From contig NZ_NKXO01000006.1 in assembly GCF_002843425.1 (NCBI RefSeq), forward strand, positions 1 to 64,000: DNA of 64,000 nucleotides, in the 5' to 3' direction. The DNA comes from Raineya orbicola (GTDB taxonomy: Bacteria; Bacteroidota; Bacteroidia; Cytophagales; Thermonemataceae). The position numbers were made by a program, and so were the translations under genes. Positions 43,709-52,842 of the stretch are shown here, piece by piece. The notes under the pieces are model-generated. The model was not told the origin of the DNA. It did no database searches and saw nothing but the letters and a program-made list of their open reading frames with translations. Numbering within the stretch: the stretch's first letter is position 1; each line of letters opens with the position of its first letter.

Positions 43709-44833
43709 CTATTTTCTTTGGATTTTGGAAGTTTTATTTTTTCCCAAAAGTTTCTGTTTGGGTTGATGATGAGCTACAAAACAGCAAGAATTACTATGCT
43801 CTAAATATCCATCACCTTGCCATAAAGCGGCATTATCGTGAGGGCGAACTTGATATTTTTGCTGTTTCCATTGTTCTTTTTCTTGTTCTAATTCCTTTTG
43901 TAATTCCTCATTAGAAATAGCATCAATGAGTTTGTTTAGATCGGGTTGTCCTGCATCTACCCAAGCTGTGTACCAAAAATCGGCAACTGCCTTCACCGAA
44001 GCCCGAAAACGCCTTTCTACTTGCCCGTTGAGCCTATCGTGATAGGCTTTGGAAAACTCTCGCGAGTAGGTGCGTATGGTGATTTTATTCCGTTCTTCAA
44101 AAACATATTTTTTATCTTCGGGAAACTCTTGGGTGAGTTCTTTTTCAAAGCGAAGCACCGAATCTAAAGCATTATGAGCATTGATAACATAATCCCAAGC
44201 CCGCAATTGCGTATTTTTGATGTATTCGGCTCTGCCTACAAAAAGGTCGTAATCTTGTGAAAAAAGTTCAGGAAGACGCGACTCCCAAAAGCCGTGAATA
44301 CCTACTTGTCCTGTTTTTTGTCCGTTGTAATTTTCAGTAGTATGCAGAGGTACGTTGCTATCGGCAATATAATGCCCCAAATCGGCACTCAGACGCAAAA
44401 TTCGCTTCACCTCTCTTTGCTCAAAAGCTCTTGTGAGGTCGTGTTTCATCTTTTCAATGTGCCAAGGCACTATTCCGTATGCTTTCAAAGTATCTTCGGT
44501 AAAACGTTCTACGGCTTGCTTCCAATAGCGTGGCATTTTATAGACAGCACTATCATTGAAAAATTTATCATACACATCTATATCAATAAAATGCCTTTCT
44601 GCTTCACCTTCTACGGCGTATCTACGCGAATCAGGATTTACAGCTTCTTCGGTGATGAATGTAATGTAATGTTTGTAAAAGCGTATCATTTCGGGGGGCA
44701 AACAGAATACCGCTAAACGATTGATTTTTTTATGTCCAAAAAAACCCCATTGAGGTGATTTCTTTTGGGTACTGCTGAGTAGCAAAACTAAACCGATAAA
44801 AAGTATAAAATTTTGTAGATAGCCTTTTTTCAT
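43709..44833 (-). CDS. Zinc-dependent phospholipase C / S1-P1 nuclease-fold protein, exported
   Basis: 374 residues. MKKGYLQNFILFIGLVLLLS is a signal peptide, followed by WGFFGHKKINRLAVFCLPPE, the N-terminal Trp and His typical of the fold. Further metal ligands are in AERHFIDIDVYDK, LSADLGHYIADSNVPLHTTE and GIHGFWESRLPELF. Bacteroidota encode many of these; whether they cut phospholipids or nucleic acid is unclear. The frame reaches upstream to ATG 44875 (MKIDFQG), which overlaps the preceding gene's stop; ATG 44833 is favoured by the signal peptide but coupling through 44875 is possible. The C-terminus is basic. Confidence 0.82.
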   Translation of the reverse strand: MKKGYLQNFILFIGLVLLLSSTQKKSPQWGFFGHKKINRLAVFCLPPEMIRFYKHYITFITEEAVNPDSRRYAVEGEAERHFIDIDVYDKFFNDSAVYKMPRYWKQAVERFTEDTLKAYGIVPWHIEKMKHDLTRAFEQREVKRILRLSADLGHYIADSNVPLHTTENYNGQKTGQVGIHGFWESRLPELFSQDYDLFVGRAEYIKNTQLRAWDYVINAHNALDSVLRFEKELTQEFPEDKKYVFEERNKITIRTYSREFSKAYHDRLNGQVERRFRASVKAVADFWYTAWVDAGQPDLNKLIDAISNEELQKELEQEKEQWKQQKYQVRPHDNAALWQGDGYLEHSNSCCFVAHHQPKQKLLGKNKTSKIQRK

Positions 44834-44864
44834 AGCTTTTGTACTTGAAAACTTACCCTGAAAA

Positions 44865-45617
44865 TCAATCTTCATTTTTATCCCAAAAATCCCAACCAAA
44901 GAAACTAATTTCCAAAATGACCCCTGTTTGCCTGAACGGATTGGCAGGAGTAGTAGTGATTCCACCTAAACAAACTTGTATACGGCTTGTAGGATTGAAA
45001 GAAATTCCCAAAGACGCAATAGAATTAGAGGTATTGGCAAAAGTAGCATCACTCATCAAAGCCCAACGCTCACTAAAAGGAATTTCTACACCTGCAAAAA
45101 AACCCCAAATATTACCCTGACCTGTAAAAGCCCCGTTGGCAATATAAGCCCCTGCGTTGATGTGCCAATCTTTCATAAATTCAGATGCAAGCATCGTGTA
45201 AAACTTGTATGCCCAATGCCACTCACCTTCATTGATTAAATTTGTACCCATCTGCGTACCAATATTGATACGTAATTTGGGGTGAGGTAAAATCGGAACA
45301 CCTTTTTGCATATTGAAAAGCAATAGCGGTGTAACTGCTTCTAAACCAACGGTATCTTCTATTATCAGAAATCGTGAGTTTTTTCGCCAAGAAAGGTCGG
45401 TATCTATGTTAAAACCAAGTTCCCAATGATGACCAATACCATAATCAAAATCAAATTGAGTTTGTGCTGAATGAATATGCCAAAAATTATTTTGGATTTG
45501 GTAAAAATGCTTGCCTCGGTGAGTAATTTCGCCTGATGGAATTGTAAAAAAAGTTTGTTGTGCTTGCAAAACAAGGCACTTACACAATAAAAACCAGCAA
45601 AGAACTCCCCTTTTCAT
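44865..45617 (-). CDS. Predicted outer-membrane beta-barrel protein
   Basis: 250 residues with a signal peptide (MKRGVLCWFLLCKCLVLQAQ). The mature part has alternating strands: FDFDYGIGHHWELGFNIDTD, LRINIGTQMGTNLI, WHINAGAYIANGAFTG, NIWGFFAGVEIPFSERWALM and VILEISFFGWDFWDKNED, the last with an aromatic-rich C-terminal strand. This suggests a barrel of 10 to 12 strands, possibly porin-like. No specific family recognised. Transcribed with the downstream phospholipase-like gene, whose possible upstream start overlaps this stop. Confidence 0.78.
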   Translation of the reverse strand: MKRGVLCWFLLCKCLVLQAQQTFFTIPSGEITHRGKHFYQIQNNFWHIHSAQTQFDFDYGIGHHWELGFNIDTDLSWRKNSRFLIIEDTVGLEAVTPLLLFNMQKGVPILPHPKLRINIGTQMGTNLINEGEWHWAYKFYTMLASEFMKDWHINAGAYIANGAFTGQGNIWGFFAGVEIPFSERWALMSDATFANTSNSIASLGISFNPTSRIQVCLGGITTTPANPFRQTGVILEISFFGWDFWDKNED

Positions 45618-45623
45618 ACTTTT

Positions 45624-46022
45624 TCAAACTTGATACAGCCAAGTAAGAGCTTCTTGTTTTGTAGAAAAGTTTTGAAAATCAAAGTTTTGCGTAGAAGTTG
45701 CAAAATGCAAAATACTTTTCTCCGAAGCCAAACGATTGAAAATATCTTGTGATTGTACTCTTGCAGCACGTAAGCGATAACCCAATTTTTGAGCGTGTTT
45801 TTCAGCAAGAGGAGCAAATTCATTGATGAGCCACTCCTCTGTACCCGTAGGAATGATGCGTTCTTGCGAGGCGTCTATGAAAAAATAAGGAGCTTTGTGC
45901 GTTTCAATCAAAGCAACCGCCTCTAACCATACCTGCTTAAAATCTTGCTCATTCAGGAAACCCTCAAACACTAAAAATACAGTTTGAGAGGCTTCCTCAT
46001 AGTGCAAATTATACTTTCGCAT
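45624..46022 (-). CDS. SpoIIAA/STAS-like domain protein
   Basis: 132 residues without signal or membrane segment. The order of beta and alpha elements (ASQTVFLVFEGFLNEQDFKQ, YFFIDASQERIIPTG, AARVQSQDIFNRLASEKSIL) and the size fit a STAS-like fold, as seen in anti-sigma-factor antagonists and SpoIIAA-like proteins. A phosphorylatable Ser at the expected loop is not certain. If it is a STAS protein it could be a target of a PP2C phosphatase such as the one at 24057, which is speculative. ATG 46022 is preferred to 46028. The outer-membrane gene follows 6 nt downstream. Confidence 0.65.
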   Translation of the reverse strand: MRKYNLHYEEASQTVFLVFEGFLNEQDFKQVWLEAVALIETHKAPYFFIDASQERIIPTGTEEWLINEFAPLAEKHAQKLGYRLRAARVQSQDIFNRLASEKSILHFATSTQNFDFQNFSTKQEALTWLYQV

Positions 46023-46094
46023 ACCCAAACTTTTGGAGTAAAGGTAACAAAAATCTGTAAATCAGAAAATAACTCTCACTAAATTTCTCTAAAA

Positions 46095-47180
46095 TCAGCA
46101 ACTTACAAGCATAGGCTTTTGCCCAAAGGCTTTCATTGTTTTGATATGCGAAACAATGGCGTGCCAAAGTGTAGGGGCTTCGTAATAAGGTACATTGTAG
46201 CTTTCGCAGACTTCCTTGACAATCTTACTGATAGCAGGATAATGTACGTGGCTAATACGTGGAAAAAGATGATGCTCTATTTGGAAGTTTAACCCTCCTA
46301 CTAGCCAAGAAATAAGCCTACTTTGAGGAGCAAAATTAGCAGTAGTACGTACCTGATGTTCTGCCCATTCAGCGTCAATATAGGTATTTTCTGCTACAAA
46401 ATGCTCGTGTTCTACTTCCTCTACCATATGAGCGAGCTGAAAAGTAAGCGATAAAGTAACGCCCATTACAATGTGCATTAGGCTAAAACCTACGAGCCAA
46501 GCCCCCCAACCTACAAAATACACAGGAATAGCTACATAAAATACCACATACAAAATTTTACTCAACCAAAAAATAATATGCTCTTTAAGTGGAATTTTGC
46601 TTATAGGGCTATTGTGAATTTTGCGTTTGAAATACTTTTGCATATCCGTTAGGAACACCCAAGCAAAAGAACTTATCGCATACAAAAAGAAAACATAGAT
46701 ATGCTGAAAGCGATGTGCAGGTTTCCATACTTGCGTAGATGCCATACGTATCAGCGGGCTTTTAGCAATATCATCATCTAAACCATCAATATTGGTGTAT
46801 GTATGATGAGTAATATTGTGTTTTATTTTCCAAATAAAAGCGTTTCCGCCGAGAGCATTCATTGTAAGTCCTAAAATTTCATTAAGCGTTTTATTTTTGG
46901 AGTAACTTCCGTGATTAGCATCGTGCATTACATTAAAGCCAATGGTAGCTAATACAAAACCTAACATCGCACTTCCCAACATACCCGCCCAAGCAGGCAA
47001 AATGTTACTTAAAAGCAAAATGTAAATCCCTATGGCAGAGCCAATTAGAATAATAGTTTTAGAAAACAAACGCCAGTCTCCTGTTTTAGCAATTTTTTTC
47101 TCTTGGAAATACGTATCTACGGCATTTTTGAGTGTTTCGTAGAAATTTCCTTTGCGGTTGTTGAATGTTACTTTGGGCAT
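46095..47180 (-). CDS. Membrane fatty-acid desaturase (acyl-CoA/lipid type)
   Basis: 361 residues. Three histidine boxes bind the di-iron centre: HDANHGSY near residue 94, HNITHHTYTN near residue 128 and FQIEHHLFPRISH near residue 305. The QxxHH third box is typical of front-end (delta-6-like, linoleoyl-CoA) desaturases, although no cytochrome b5 domain is fused. Four membrane segments are predicted (TIILIGSAIGIYILLLS, WAGMLGSAMLGFVLATIGFN, YVFFLYAISSFAWVFLT, VGWGAWLVGFSLMHIVMGVT). Adds double bonds to membrane lipids, important for fluidity. Single gene with 151 nt upstream. Confidence 0.92.
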   Translation of the reverse strand: MPKVTFNNRKGNFYETLKNAVDTYFQEKKIAKTGDWRLFSKTIILIGSAIGIYILLLSNILPAWAGMLGSAMLGFVLATIGFNVMHDANHGSYSKNKTLNEILGLTMNALGGNAFIWKIKHNITHHTYTNIDGLDDDIAKSPLIRMASTQVWKPAHRFQHIYVFFLYAISSFAWVFLTDMQKYFKRKIHNSPISKIPLKEHIIFWLSKILYVVFYVAIPVYFVGWGAWLVGFSLMHIVMGVTLSLTFQLAHMVEEVEHEHFVAENTYIDAEWAEHQVRTTANFAPQSRLISWLVGGLNFQIEHHLFPRISHVHYPAISKIVKEVCESYNVPYYEAPTLWHAIVSHIKTMKAFGQKPMLVSC

Positions 47181-47331
47181 AAAAAGGTATTTGTATTAAA
47201 TTTTTTCAATTTACGAACAAAAAAATTCTGCTCCTAACAAAAAAGGCAAAATAAAATTTTTTCCCTTGCCTTTTGTCAAGAAAATTGCACTTTGCATAGA
47301 ATAGATAGGACAAATGAAGTATTTTCTATTA

Positions 47332-49512
47332 TCAAAGATTCCTCATCAAAAAATCAGTCATTAGTTGGTAAAGGTGGAGACGAGTGTTTCCGCCATAAAT
47401 GCCGTGATTGCGGTTGGGATAATAAAAACTTTCAAAATGCTTACCTGCTTTGATAAGGGCTTCTTGAAAAGCCACGGCATTCTGAAAATGAACATTATCA
47501 TCACTTGTGCCGTGAATAAGTAAGAATTTACCTTTCAATTTGCTTGCGTGGGTATTAGGGGAATTTTCATCATATCCCGCAGGATTTTGTTGAGGCAAAC
47601 CTAAATAACGCTCTGTGTAAATGGTATCATAAAATCGCCAATTCGTAACAGGAGCTACTGAAATTGCCGCTTTGAACACATCATTACCCTGTAAAATACA
47701 ATTTGCCGCCATATAGCCACCATAACTCCAACCCCAAATACCAATACGACTGGCATCTACGTAAGGGAGCGTAGCCAGATATTTTGCCGCTTGAATTTGG
47801 TCTTGTACCTCTAATTTACCGAGCTGTCCGTAAGTGCATTTGCGAAAAGCCTCTCCTCTGCCCCCTGTACCTCGGTTATCTACACACACTACCATATAGC
47901 CTTTTGACGCAAGATGCTGGTACCAGAAATAATCAAAAGGATTCCATTCGTTTTCTACTTGTTGCGAGCCAGGACCCCCATACACAAACATCAGAACAGG
48001 ATATTTTTGCGAAGGATTAAAATTATGTGGTTTGATTTGCCAAGCATTTAGTTCTGTATCAGGGGTTTTGATAGTAAAAAATTCTTTGGGGGAAATCAGA
48101 TAACCTTCCATTGTTTTTTGTAAAGTGCTATTAGTTTCTAAATCCTTGATTTTTTTGCCCGAGACCTCATAAAGACTATACACAGGAGGAGTGTTTGCGG
48201 TGCTGAATTCGTCCATAAAAAACTGGCAATCCTCACTCATTGTAATTTTGTGCATACCTTTTTCGGCAAGCAAGATTTTTTCAGAACCCTTATCCAAAGA
48301 AATCACAAACAGGTTACGCTCCAAAGGTGAGGCTTTTGTGGCTGTAAAGTAGAGCAATCGCTTTTTTTCATCTATACCTACTAACTTGCTCGCTTCCCAA
48401 GCTCCTTTGGTGATTTGCCTGATTAGCTTTCCGTTTATATCGTAAAGATAAAAATGCTTGAAGCCATCTTTTTCTGAAGCCAAAATCAATTCTTTACCAT
48501 TTTGCAAATAATGTAATTCTTCGCAAAATTCAATATCTATATAAGTTTTGCTTTCTTCGGTGTAAATGGTTTGCTTAGTATTTTTAGAAAGGTCGGCGTG
48601 GATAAGTTCCAATTTATTTTGCAAGCGATTGAGTTTGCGAATAGCAAGCACATCAGGATTGCGTGTCCATTGCAAGCGAGCTACGTAAATATCTTTTTCT
48701 GCACCCAAATCAATAGTTTTAGTTTGTTTGGTATCCAGAAAATACGCTGAAATACTTACAAAGGCATTTTGCTCTCCTGCTTTGGGATATTTGAAACGAT
48801 AGTCTTGGGGATAAAGCCCTTGCCAAATTTGCATATTGTATTCCTTGACGTGGCTTTCGTCAAATGTGTAAAAAGCGATTTTTTTACTATCAGGCGACCA
48901 AAAAAAGGCTTGTGCAAAACCAAATTCTTCCTCATATACCCAATCCGTAGCTCCATTGATGATTTGATTAGCCTTGCCGTTGGTAGTGATAGCAATTTCT
49001 GTTTGAGTGGCAATATCAACTAAAAAAAGATTGTTATCTCTTACAAAGGCAATTTTAGAACCATCGGGTGAAAGGGTAGCATAAGATTGTTTGCCATTTT
49101 TAGAAACTTGGATAAGTTTTTGGGTTTTAAGGTCATACAAGTAATATTCTGCTTTGAAGGAACGACGATAAATGGCTTCTCCCTGATTGTAGAGTAAAAT
49201 TTTATCTTCGGTAGCATTGAATTCGTAGTCTTGAAAGTCTATGGGTATTTCTGCAATCAAACCAACATTTTTTCCTGAAAGCGTTTCGTATTTGTAAATT
49301 TTATTTCCCTCCGAGACCGTATAAAAACGGCTATTCTTCATATAATTGAAGCCTTCGACAGCCTGTGGATAGAACAAATATTTTTGCCAAATATCCTCAA
49401 CGCTAACCATTTTCTTTTGGGCAAAAGCCAAAGCAAAAGAAAAAAAAGCGATAAACAGGCTTTTAGTAAATTTTTGCAAAAAAAACTGATTAAAAAGCTG
49501 ATTTTGGCACAT
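47332..49512 (-). CDS. Dipeptidyl-peptidase IV-type S9 family serine peptidase, exported
   Basis: 726 residues. An N-terminal hydrophobic stretch (SLFIAFFSFALAFA) is a signal peptide. The eight-bladed propeller (DPPIV_N) spans roughly residues 80-460, including YEEEFGFAQAFFWSPDSKKI with the Glu pair that binds the substrate N-terminus. The hydrolase domain has the Ser in GIWGWSYGGYMAANC, Asp in IHGTSDDNVHFQNA and His in YPNRNHGIYGG. It removes X-Pro or X-Ala dipeptides. The frame begins with a TTG at 49605 inside a terminator. ATG 49557 and 49512 both remain; 49512 gives the shorter leader and is chosen with moderate confidence. Confidence 0.92.
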   Translation of the reverse strand: MCQNQLFNQFFLQKFTKSLFIAFFSFALAFAQKKMVSVEDIWQKYLFYPQAVEGFNYMKNSRFYTVSEGNKIYKYETLSGKNVGLIAEIPIDFQDYEFNATEDKILLYNQGEAIYRRSFKAEYYLYDLKTQKLIQVSKNGKQSYATLSPDGSKIAFVRDNNLFLVDIATQTEIAITTNGKANQIINGATDWVYEEEFGFAQAFFWSPDSKKIAFYTFDESHVKEYNMQIWQGLYPQDYRFKYPKAGEQNAFVSISAYFLDTKQTKTIDLGAEKDIYVARLQWTRNPDVLAIRKLNRLQNKLELIHADLSKNTKQTIYTEESKTYIDIEFCEELHYLQNGKELILASEKDGFKHFYLYDINGKLIRQITKGAWEASKLVGIDEKKRLLYFTATKASPLERNLFVISLDKGSEKILLAEKGMHKITMSEDCQFFMDEFSTANTPPVYSLYEVSGKKIKDLETNSTLQKTMEGYLISPKEFFTIKTPDTELNAWQIKPHNFNPSQKYPVLMFVYGGPGSQQVENEWNPFDYFWYQHLASKGYMVVCVDNRGTGGRGEAFRKCTYGQLGKLEVQDQIQAAKYLATLPYVDASRIGIWGWSYGGYMAANCILQGNDVFKAAISVAPVTNWRFYDTIYTERYLGLPQQNPAGYDENSPNTHASKLKGKFLLIHGTSDDNVHFQNAVAFQEALIKAGKHFESFYYPNRNHGIYGGNTRLHLYQLMTDFLMRNL

Positions 49513-49599
49513 AACTTGCTCTGATTTTGACAGATTTGAATGAAAGAAGCCAAGCATATAGTTTTGTTTGTTTATGTTGTTTAATTGTTTCAAAGAAAA

Positions 49600-49627
49600 C
49601 CCCAAGTATTTTACTTGGGGCTTTTTT
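49600..49627 (-). terminator. Terminator after the peroxiredoxin gene
   Basis: CCCCAAGTA (49600-49608) pairs with TACTTGGGG (49612-49620), a perfect 9-bp stem with a 3-base loop. In the minus direction, just after the peroxiredoxin stop, the stem is followed by TTTTCTTTG; in the plus direction by CTTTTTT. It also sits directly upstream of the S9 peptidase gene. Confidence 0.8.
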
Positions 49628-49628
49628 A

Positions 49629-50255
49629 TTAACCTTTACTCAAATATTCAAGCATTGCTTCACGAGAAACTTTGGTAAAACTTTGTCCTTCGTGCCAATT
49701 AGCAGGACAAGCCTCACCGTGTTTTTCTAAATAAATGAGGGCATCAAGAGTACGCAAACATTCATCTACATTACGAGCCAAAAGGAAATGGTTAATGCTT
49801 TCGTGCTGTACGACCCCATTTTTATCAATCAGAAAAGTACCACGTAGAGCAATGGGGGCTCCCACAAAAGTAGCATAGCCTTCCTCATCATAATCTTCAT
49901 AGCCACCCAATACACCATAATTTTTAGAGATAGTTTTGGCAGTATCCGCTACCAAAGGGAAGGTTGTTCCCTGTACGCCCCCTTTTTCTTTGGGAATAGA
50001 AAGCCATACCAAATGTGTATCTTCGGTATCGGTAGAGCAACCTACTACTACACAATCGCGTTTTTCAAATTCGGCTAATTTTTCCTGAAAAGCCCAAATT
50101 TCCGTAGGGCAAACGCCACTGAAATCTTTGGGATAAAAGAACAATAGCACATATTTTTTACCTAAATACTGCTCCAAAGAAAAATCTTTGACAATTTCTT
50201 TGCCATTGATAACGGCAGGAGCAACAAAATGAGGAGCTTTGCGTGTAACGAGCAT
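49629..50255 (-). CDS. Peroxiredoxin, typical 2-Cys (AhpC/Prx1-like)
   Basis: 208 residues. The peroxidatic Cys is in YPKDFSGVCPTEIWAFQEKL and the resolving Cys in HGEACPANWHEGQSF, the typical 2-Cys arrangement. A YLSKG end replaces the GGLG/YF oversensitivity motifs, so the enzyme may be resistant to overoxidation. Reduces hydrogen and organic peroxides in the cytosol with thioredoxin or AhpF as the electron donor; neither is nearby. The stop is followed directly by a terminator. The upstream 5'-nucleotidase-like gene is on the same strand, 33 nt away. Confidence 0.95.
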   Translation of the reverse strand: MLVTRKAPHFVAPAVINGKEIVKDFSLEQYLGKKYVLLFFYPKDFSGVCPTEIWAFQEKLAEFEKRDCVVVGCSTDTEDTHLVWLSIPKEKGGVQGTTFPLVADTAKTISKNYGVLGGYEDYDEEGYATFVGAPIALRGTFLIDKNGVVQHESINHFLLARNVDECLRTLDALIYLEKHGEACPANWHEGQSFTKVSREAMLEYLSKG

Positions 50256-50288
50256 ATTTTTTTAAGGTTTAAATTCTAAAAAACAAAA

Positions 50289-51209
50289 TTATCTGATTGC
50301 GTAATTAGCATTTTTAGCGGGTTTTCGCTTGCCTTTTTCAAAAATAAAATCTACCCTACCTAAACGGATACCTGCCCAACCTACTTGGTTAATTAGGGTA
50401 ATATGTCCGTTGGGGTGAGTTACTTGTTCAGGTTTATCAAGAAAAGTATGTGTATGTCCGCCGATAATTAAATCAATACCTTCAACGGCTTGAGCAAGTT
50501 TGTAGTCAGAGATTTTGTGAGGTTCATCATCGTATCTATACCCCAAATGCGAAAGGCAAATAATCAAATCACATTTTTTAGCTTTGAGCGTTTGTACCAT
50601 TTCTTTGGCAGTGCCTACGGGGTCAAGATATTTGGTATTCCCGTAAAATTTATCCAAAACCAAGCCTTTTAGTTGTATTCCTAATCCGAAAACGCCTATC
50701 CTAATACCTTGTTTTTCAAATATTTTGTAAGGTTGAAAAGCATTTTTCAAGCTCTCTTCTCCTGAAAAATCATAATTGGCTATCAGATAAGGGAAATTGG
50801 CGTGAGGCAAAAATTTATTAAAACCTGCAATGCCGTTATCAAATTCGTGGTTACCGATGGTTGCGGCGTCGTAGCCCATTTGGCTCATTAGTTTTAATTC
50901 TACTTCGCCTCCGTAAAAATTAAAATAGGGCGTTCCTTGAATAATATCACCTGCGTCTAAAAGTAAAACATTAGCCTCTTGACTACGAATCTGTTTAATT
51001 AGTTCTGCCCTGCGAGCCATTCCGCCTAATCCTGCAAACTTTCTCCCGTCATTTGGGAAAGGTTCTATGCGTGAATGCATATCATTGGTGTGTAGGATTG
51101 TAATTTTTACAGCATCTTTGTTACTTTCAGCAAGAAGCCATTCAGGGGCAAGAGCCAAAGCCCCCATTCCTACTAAACTTTCCGTAAGAAACTGACGGCG
51201 AGAAATCAT
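50289..51209 (-). CDS. 5'-nucleotidase-like metallophosphatase (single domain), Tat-exported
   Basis: 306 residues. MISRRQFLTESLVGMGALAL is a Tat signal (R-R-x-F-L). The calcineurin-like domain contains ILHTNDMHSRIEPF, VLLLDAGDIIQGTPY, AATIGNHEFDNG, ICLSHLGYRYDD and IIGGHTHTFLDKPE, all metal ligands of the UshA-type 5'-nucleotidase core. The C-terminal nucleotide-binding domain of UshA is missing, so it is the common short Bacteroidota form. Probably hydrolyses phosphate esters outside the cytosol. The upstream neighbour is divergent. Confidence 0.92.
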   Translation of the reverse strand: MISRRQFLTESLVGMGALALAPEWLLAESNKDAVKITILHTNDMHSRIEPFPNDGRKFAGLGGMARRAELIKQIRSQEANVLLLDAGDIIQGTPYFNFYGGEVELKLMSQMGYDAATIGNHEFDNGIAGFNKFLPHANFPYLIANYDFSGEESLKNAFQPYKIFEKQGIRIGVFGLGIQLKGLVLDKFYGNTKYLDPVGTAKEMVQTLKAKKCDLIICLSHLGYRYDDEPHKISDYKLAQAVEGIDLIIGGHTHTFLDKPEQVTHPNGHITLINQVGWAGIRLGRVDFIFEKGKRKPAKNANYAIR

Positions 51210-51218
51210 TTTTTACCT

Positions 51219-51226
51219 TATTTTTG
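51219..51226 (+). promoter_or_regulatory. Candidate -7 box for the glycosyltransferase gene
   Basis: TATTTTTG fits TAnnTTTG and lies 33 nt before the ATG at 51259. No clear TTG at -33. Confidence 0.35.
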
Positions 51227-51258
51227 CACAAAGCTATAAAAAAATCTGCATAAACCTA

Positions 51259-52842
51259 ATGAATTTTCTGTTAATCTTGCGTCAGCATTGGCTTTTCTGT
51301 GTGCTAATAGCTTTCTGTGTGCTTTTTTGCATTTTGAGCTTTGACGGCTATTACTTCTATGATGATACCACCTATGCTTTTTATGCTTATCAATTTTCCA
51401 AAGGCACTTATCAAATTTCTACAAATGATATTTTCGCCCACCGCTGGGGTTTGATTTTCCCTTTGGCTCTGCTATACAAAATTTTTGGTGTAAATGATTT
51501 CGCTAACGTAGCTTTACCGCTACTCGCTACCTTAATGAGCTTTAGCCTTTTTTGGGTTTGGGTAAAAAAACTTTTTCCGTCGCCACAGAAAGAAATAGCT
51601 TTTGCACTATTTGCATTAGATTTTTACACGCTTTTTTTTGCTAATAAACTTTATCCCGATGTACTACTTACAACGCTTGTTTTGGGGGCAATCTTTTTGC
51701 TTTGGAATAGAAAAAATAACTTTTGGCAAGCATTTTTCTTTATTTTTTTGAATTTTTGGGGCTTTTTATGCAAAGAAACTATTTTTTTTATTGCACCTTT
51801 TTACATATGCGTGTGCGTATATGATTTGTTCAAAAAGCAAAATATTCGCTTTTGGATAATGGTTTTTATTACAGCAATAGCAATTGTGGCTTTTTATTTG
51901 GGTTTATATGCTTATTTTACGAAAAATCCTTTTTTTCGCTTCTCGCTTATACAGCAGGGACATACGGATTACACACAATTTAGAAGTGAAGGTTTTTTGT
52001 TTGAAAGGCTTACTTATGCCCCACTACTGATGTTTGTGAATACCAGTCTGATAATTGCCTTTGCAGGTGCTTTGACAAAAGTATTTGTTTTGAGCAAAAA
52101 ATTACAACATTTTTCAAATTTCACACTTGGGGCTTTTGCTATAAGTTTGCTTGCATTTTGGCTAATGCCCGTAGATTTTGAGCATTACACACCTATTTAT
52201 TTGCTTCCGCGTCATATTTTATTTTTAGTTCCTTTGGGGGCAGTTGTATCGGCAGAGGCTATTCAACAAAAGCCCTTCAACATATTTACTGCAATGCTGA
52301 TGTTTTTTTCAGCAGGCATTGCTTGGCATACTTTGGGAATAAAAGTTGCAGGTTTGTATGTTTGCGTAGGTGTCTGGATTTTGTTTTTTAGCAAATTCAA
52401 AAAAGAAAATTTTGGGAGGTTGGGCGGCTTATCAAAATTGAAAATCTTGTCTTTGCTTGCTATACTCGTTTTGCACCCTATTTATACTATGCTCAAACCC
52501 ACAGAAACAGGCTATAAATACGAAAAAATGCTATTTAAACAGCACTTAAATCTGTTTCAAAAGCCCTGTGTTGTACTTACTGATGATAAATTGATTTCAG
52601 GGCATAAGTGGTATTTTCAGTTTGAAGTTCCGCAGGGAGTTGTTTTTAAGCATTTTGAGGACTTGAATAAAGTAAAGCAAATTCCCTTGCCCAAATACGT
52701 TATTCAGAACAAATACAGCATTGCCTATTTTGAGCAAATAGGTACAAAATTCCCTGAATGGGTGTATAACATTCCCGCTAATTGGCGAAAAATTGCAAGT
52801 TATGATAGAGTAAGCCTCTACGAAATTTCTGCTCAAAACTAA
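51259..52842 (+). CDS. Membrane glycosyltransferase-like protein (GT39/ArnT-type fold)
   Basis: 527 residues with about ten membrane segments. The first periplasmic loop has YYFYDDTTYAFYAYQFSKG, resembling the double-acidic catalytic loop of the GT-C superfamily (ArnT, protein mannosyltransferase). FANKLYPDVLLTTLVLGAIF and DFEHYTPIYLLPRHILFLVP are typical later blocks. Such enzymes transfer a sugar from a polyprenyl carrier to lipid or protein in the periplasm; the acceptor is unknown. Convergent with nadC with a 4-nt overlap. Confidence 0.82.
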   Translation: MNFLLILRQHWLFCVLIAFCVLFCILSFDGYYFYDDTTYAFYAYQFSKGTYQISTNDIFAHRWGLIFPLALLYKIFGVNDFANVALPLLATLMSFSLFWVWVKKLFPSPQKEIAFALFALDFYTLFFANKLYPDVLLTTLVLGAIFLLWNRKNNFWQAFFFIFLNFWGFLCKETIFFIAPFYICVCVYDLFKKQNIRFWIMVFITAIAIVAFYLGLYAYFTKNPFFRFSLIQQGHTDYTQFRSEGFLFERLTYAPLLMFVNTSLIIAFAGALTKVFVLSKKLQHFSNFTLGAFAISLLAFWLMPVDFEHYTPIYLLPRHILFLVPLGAVVSAEAIQQKPFNIFTAMLMFFSAGIAWHTLGIKVAGLYVCVGVWILFFSKFKKENFGRLGGLSKLKILSLLAILVLHPIYTMLKPTETGYKYEKMLFKQHLNLFQKPCVVLTDDKLISGHKWYFQFEVPQGVVFKHFEDLNKVKQIPLPKYVIQNKYSIAYFEQIGTKFPEWVYNIPANWRKIASYDRVSLYEISAQN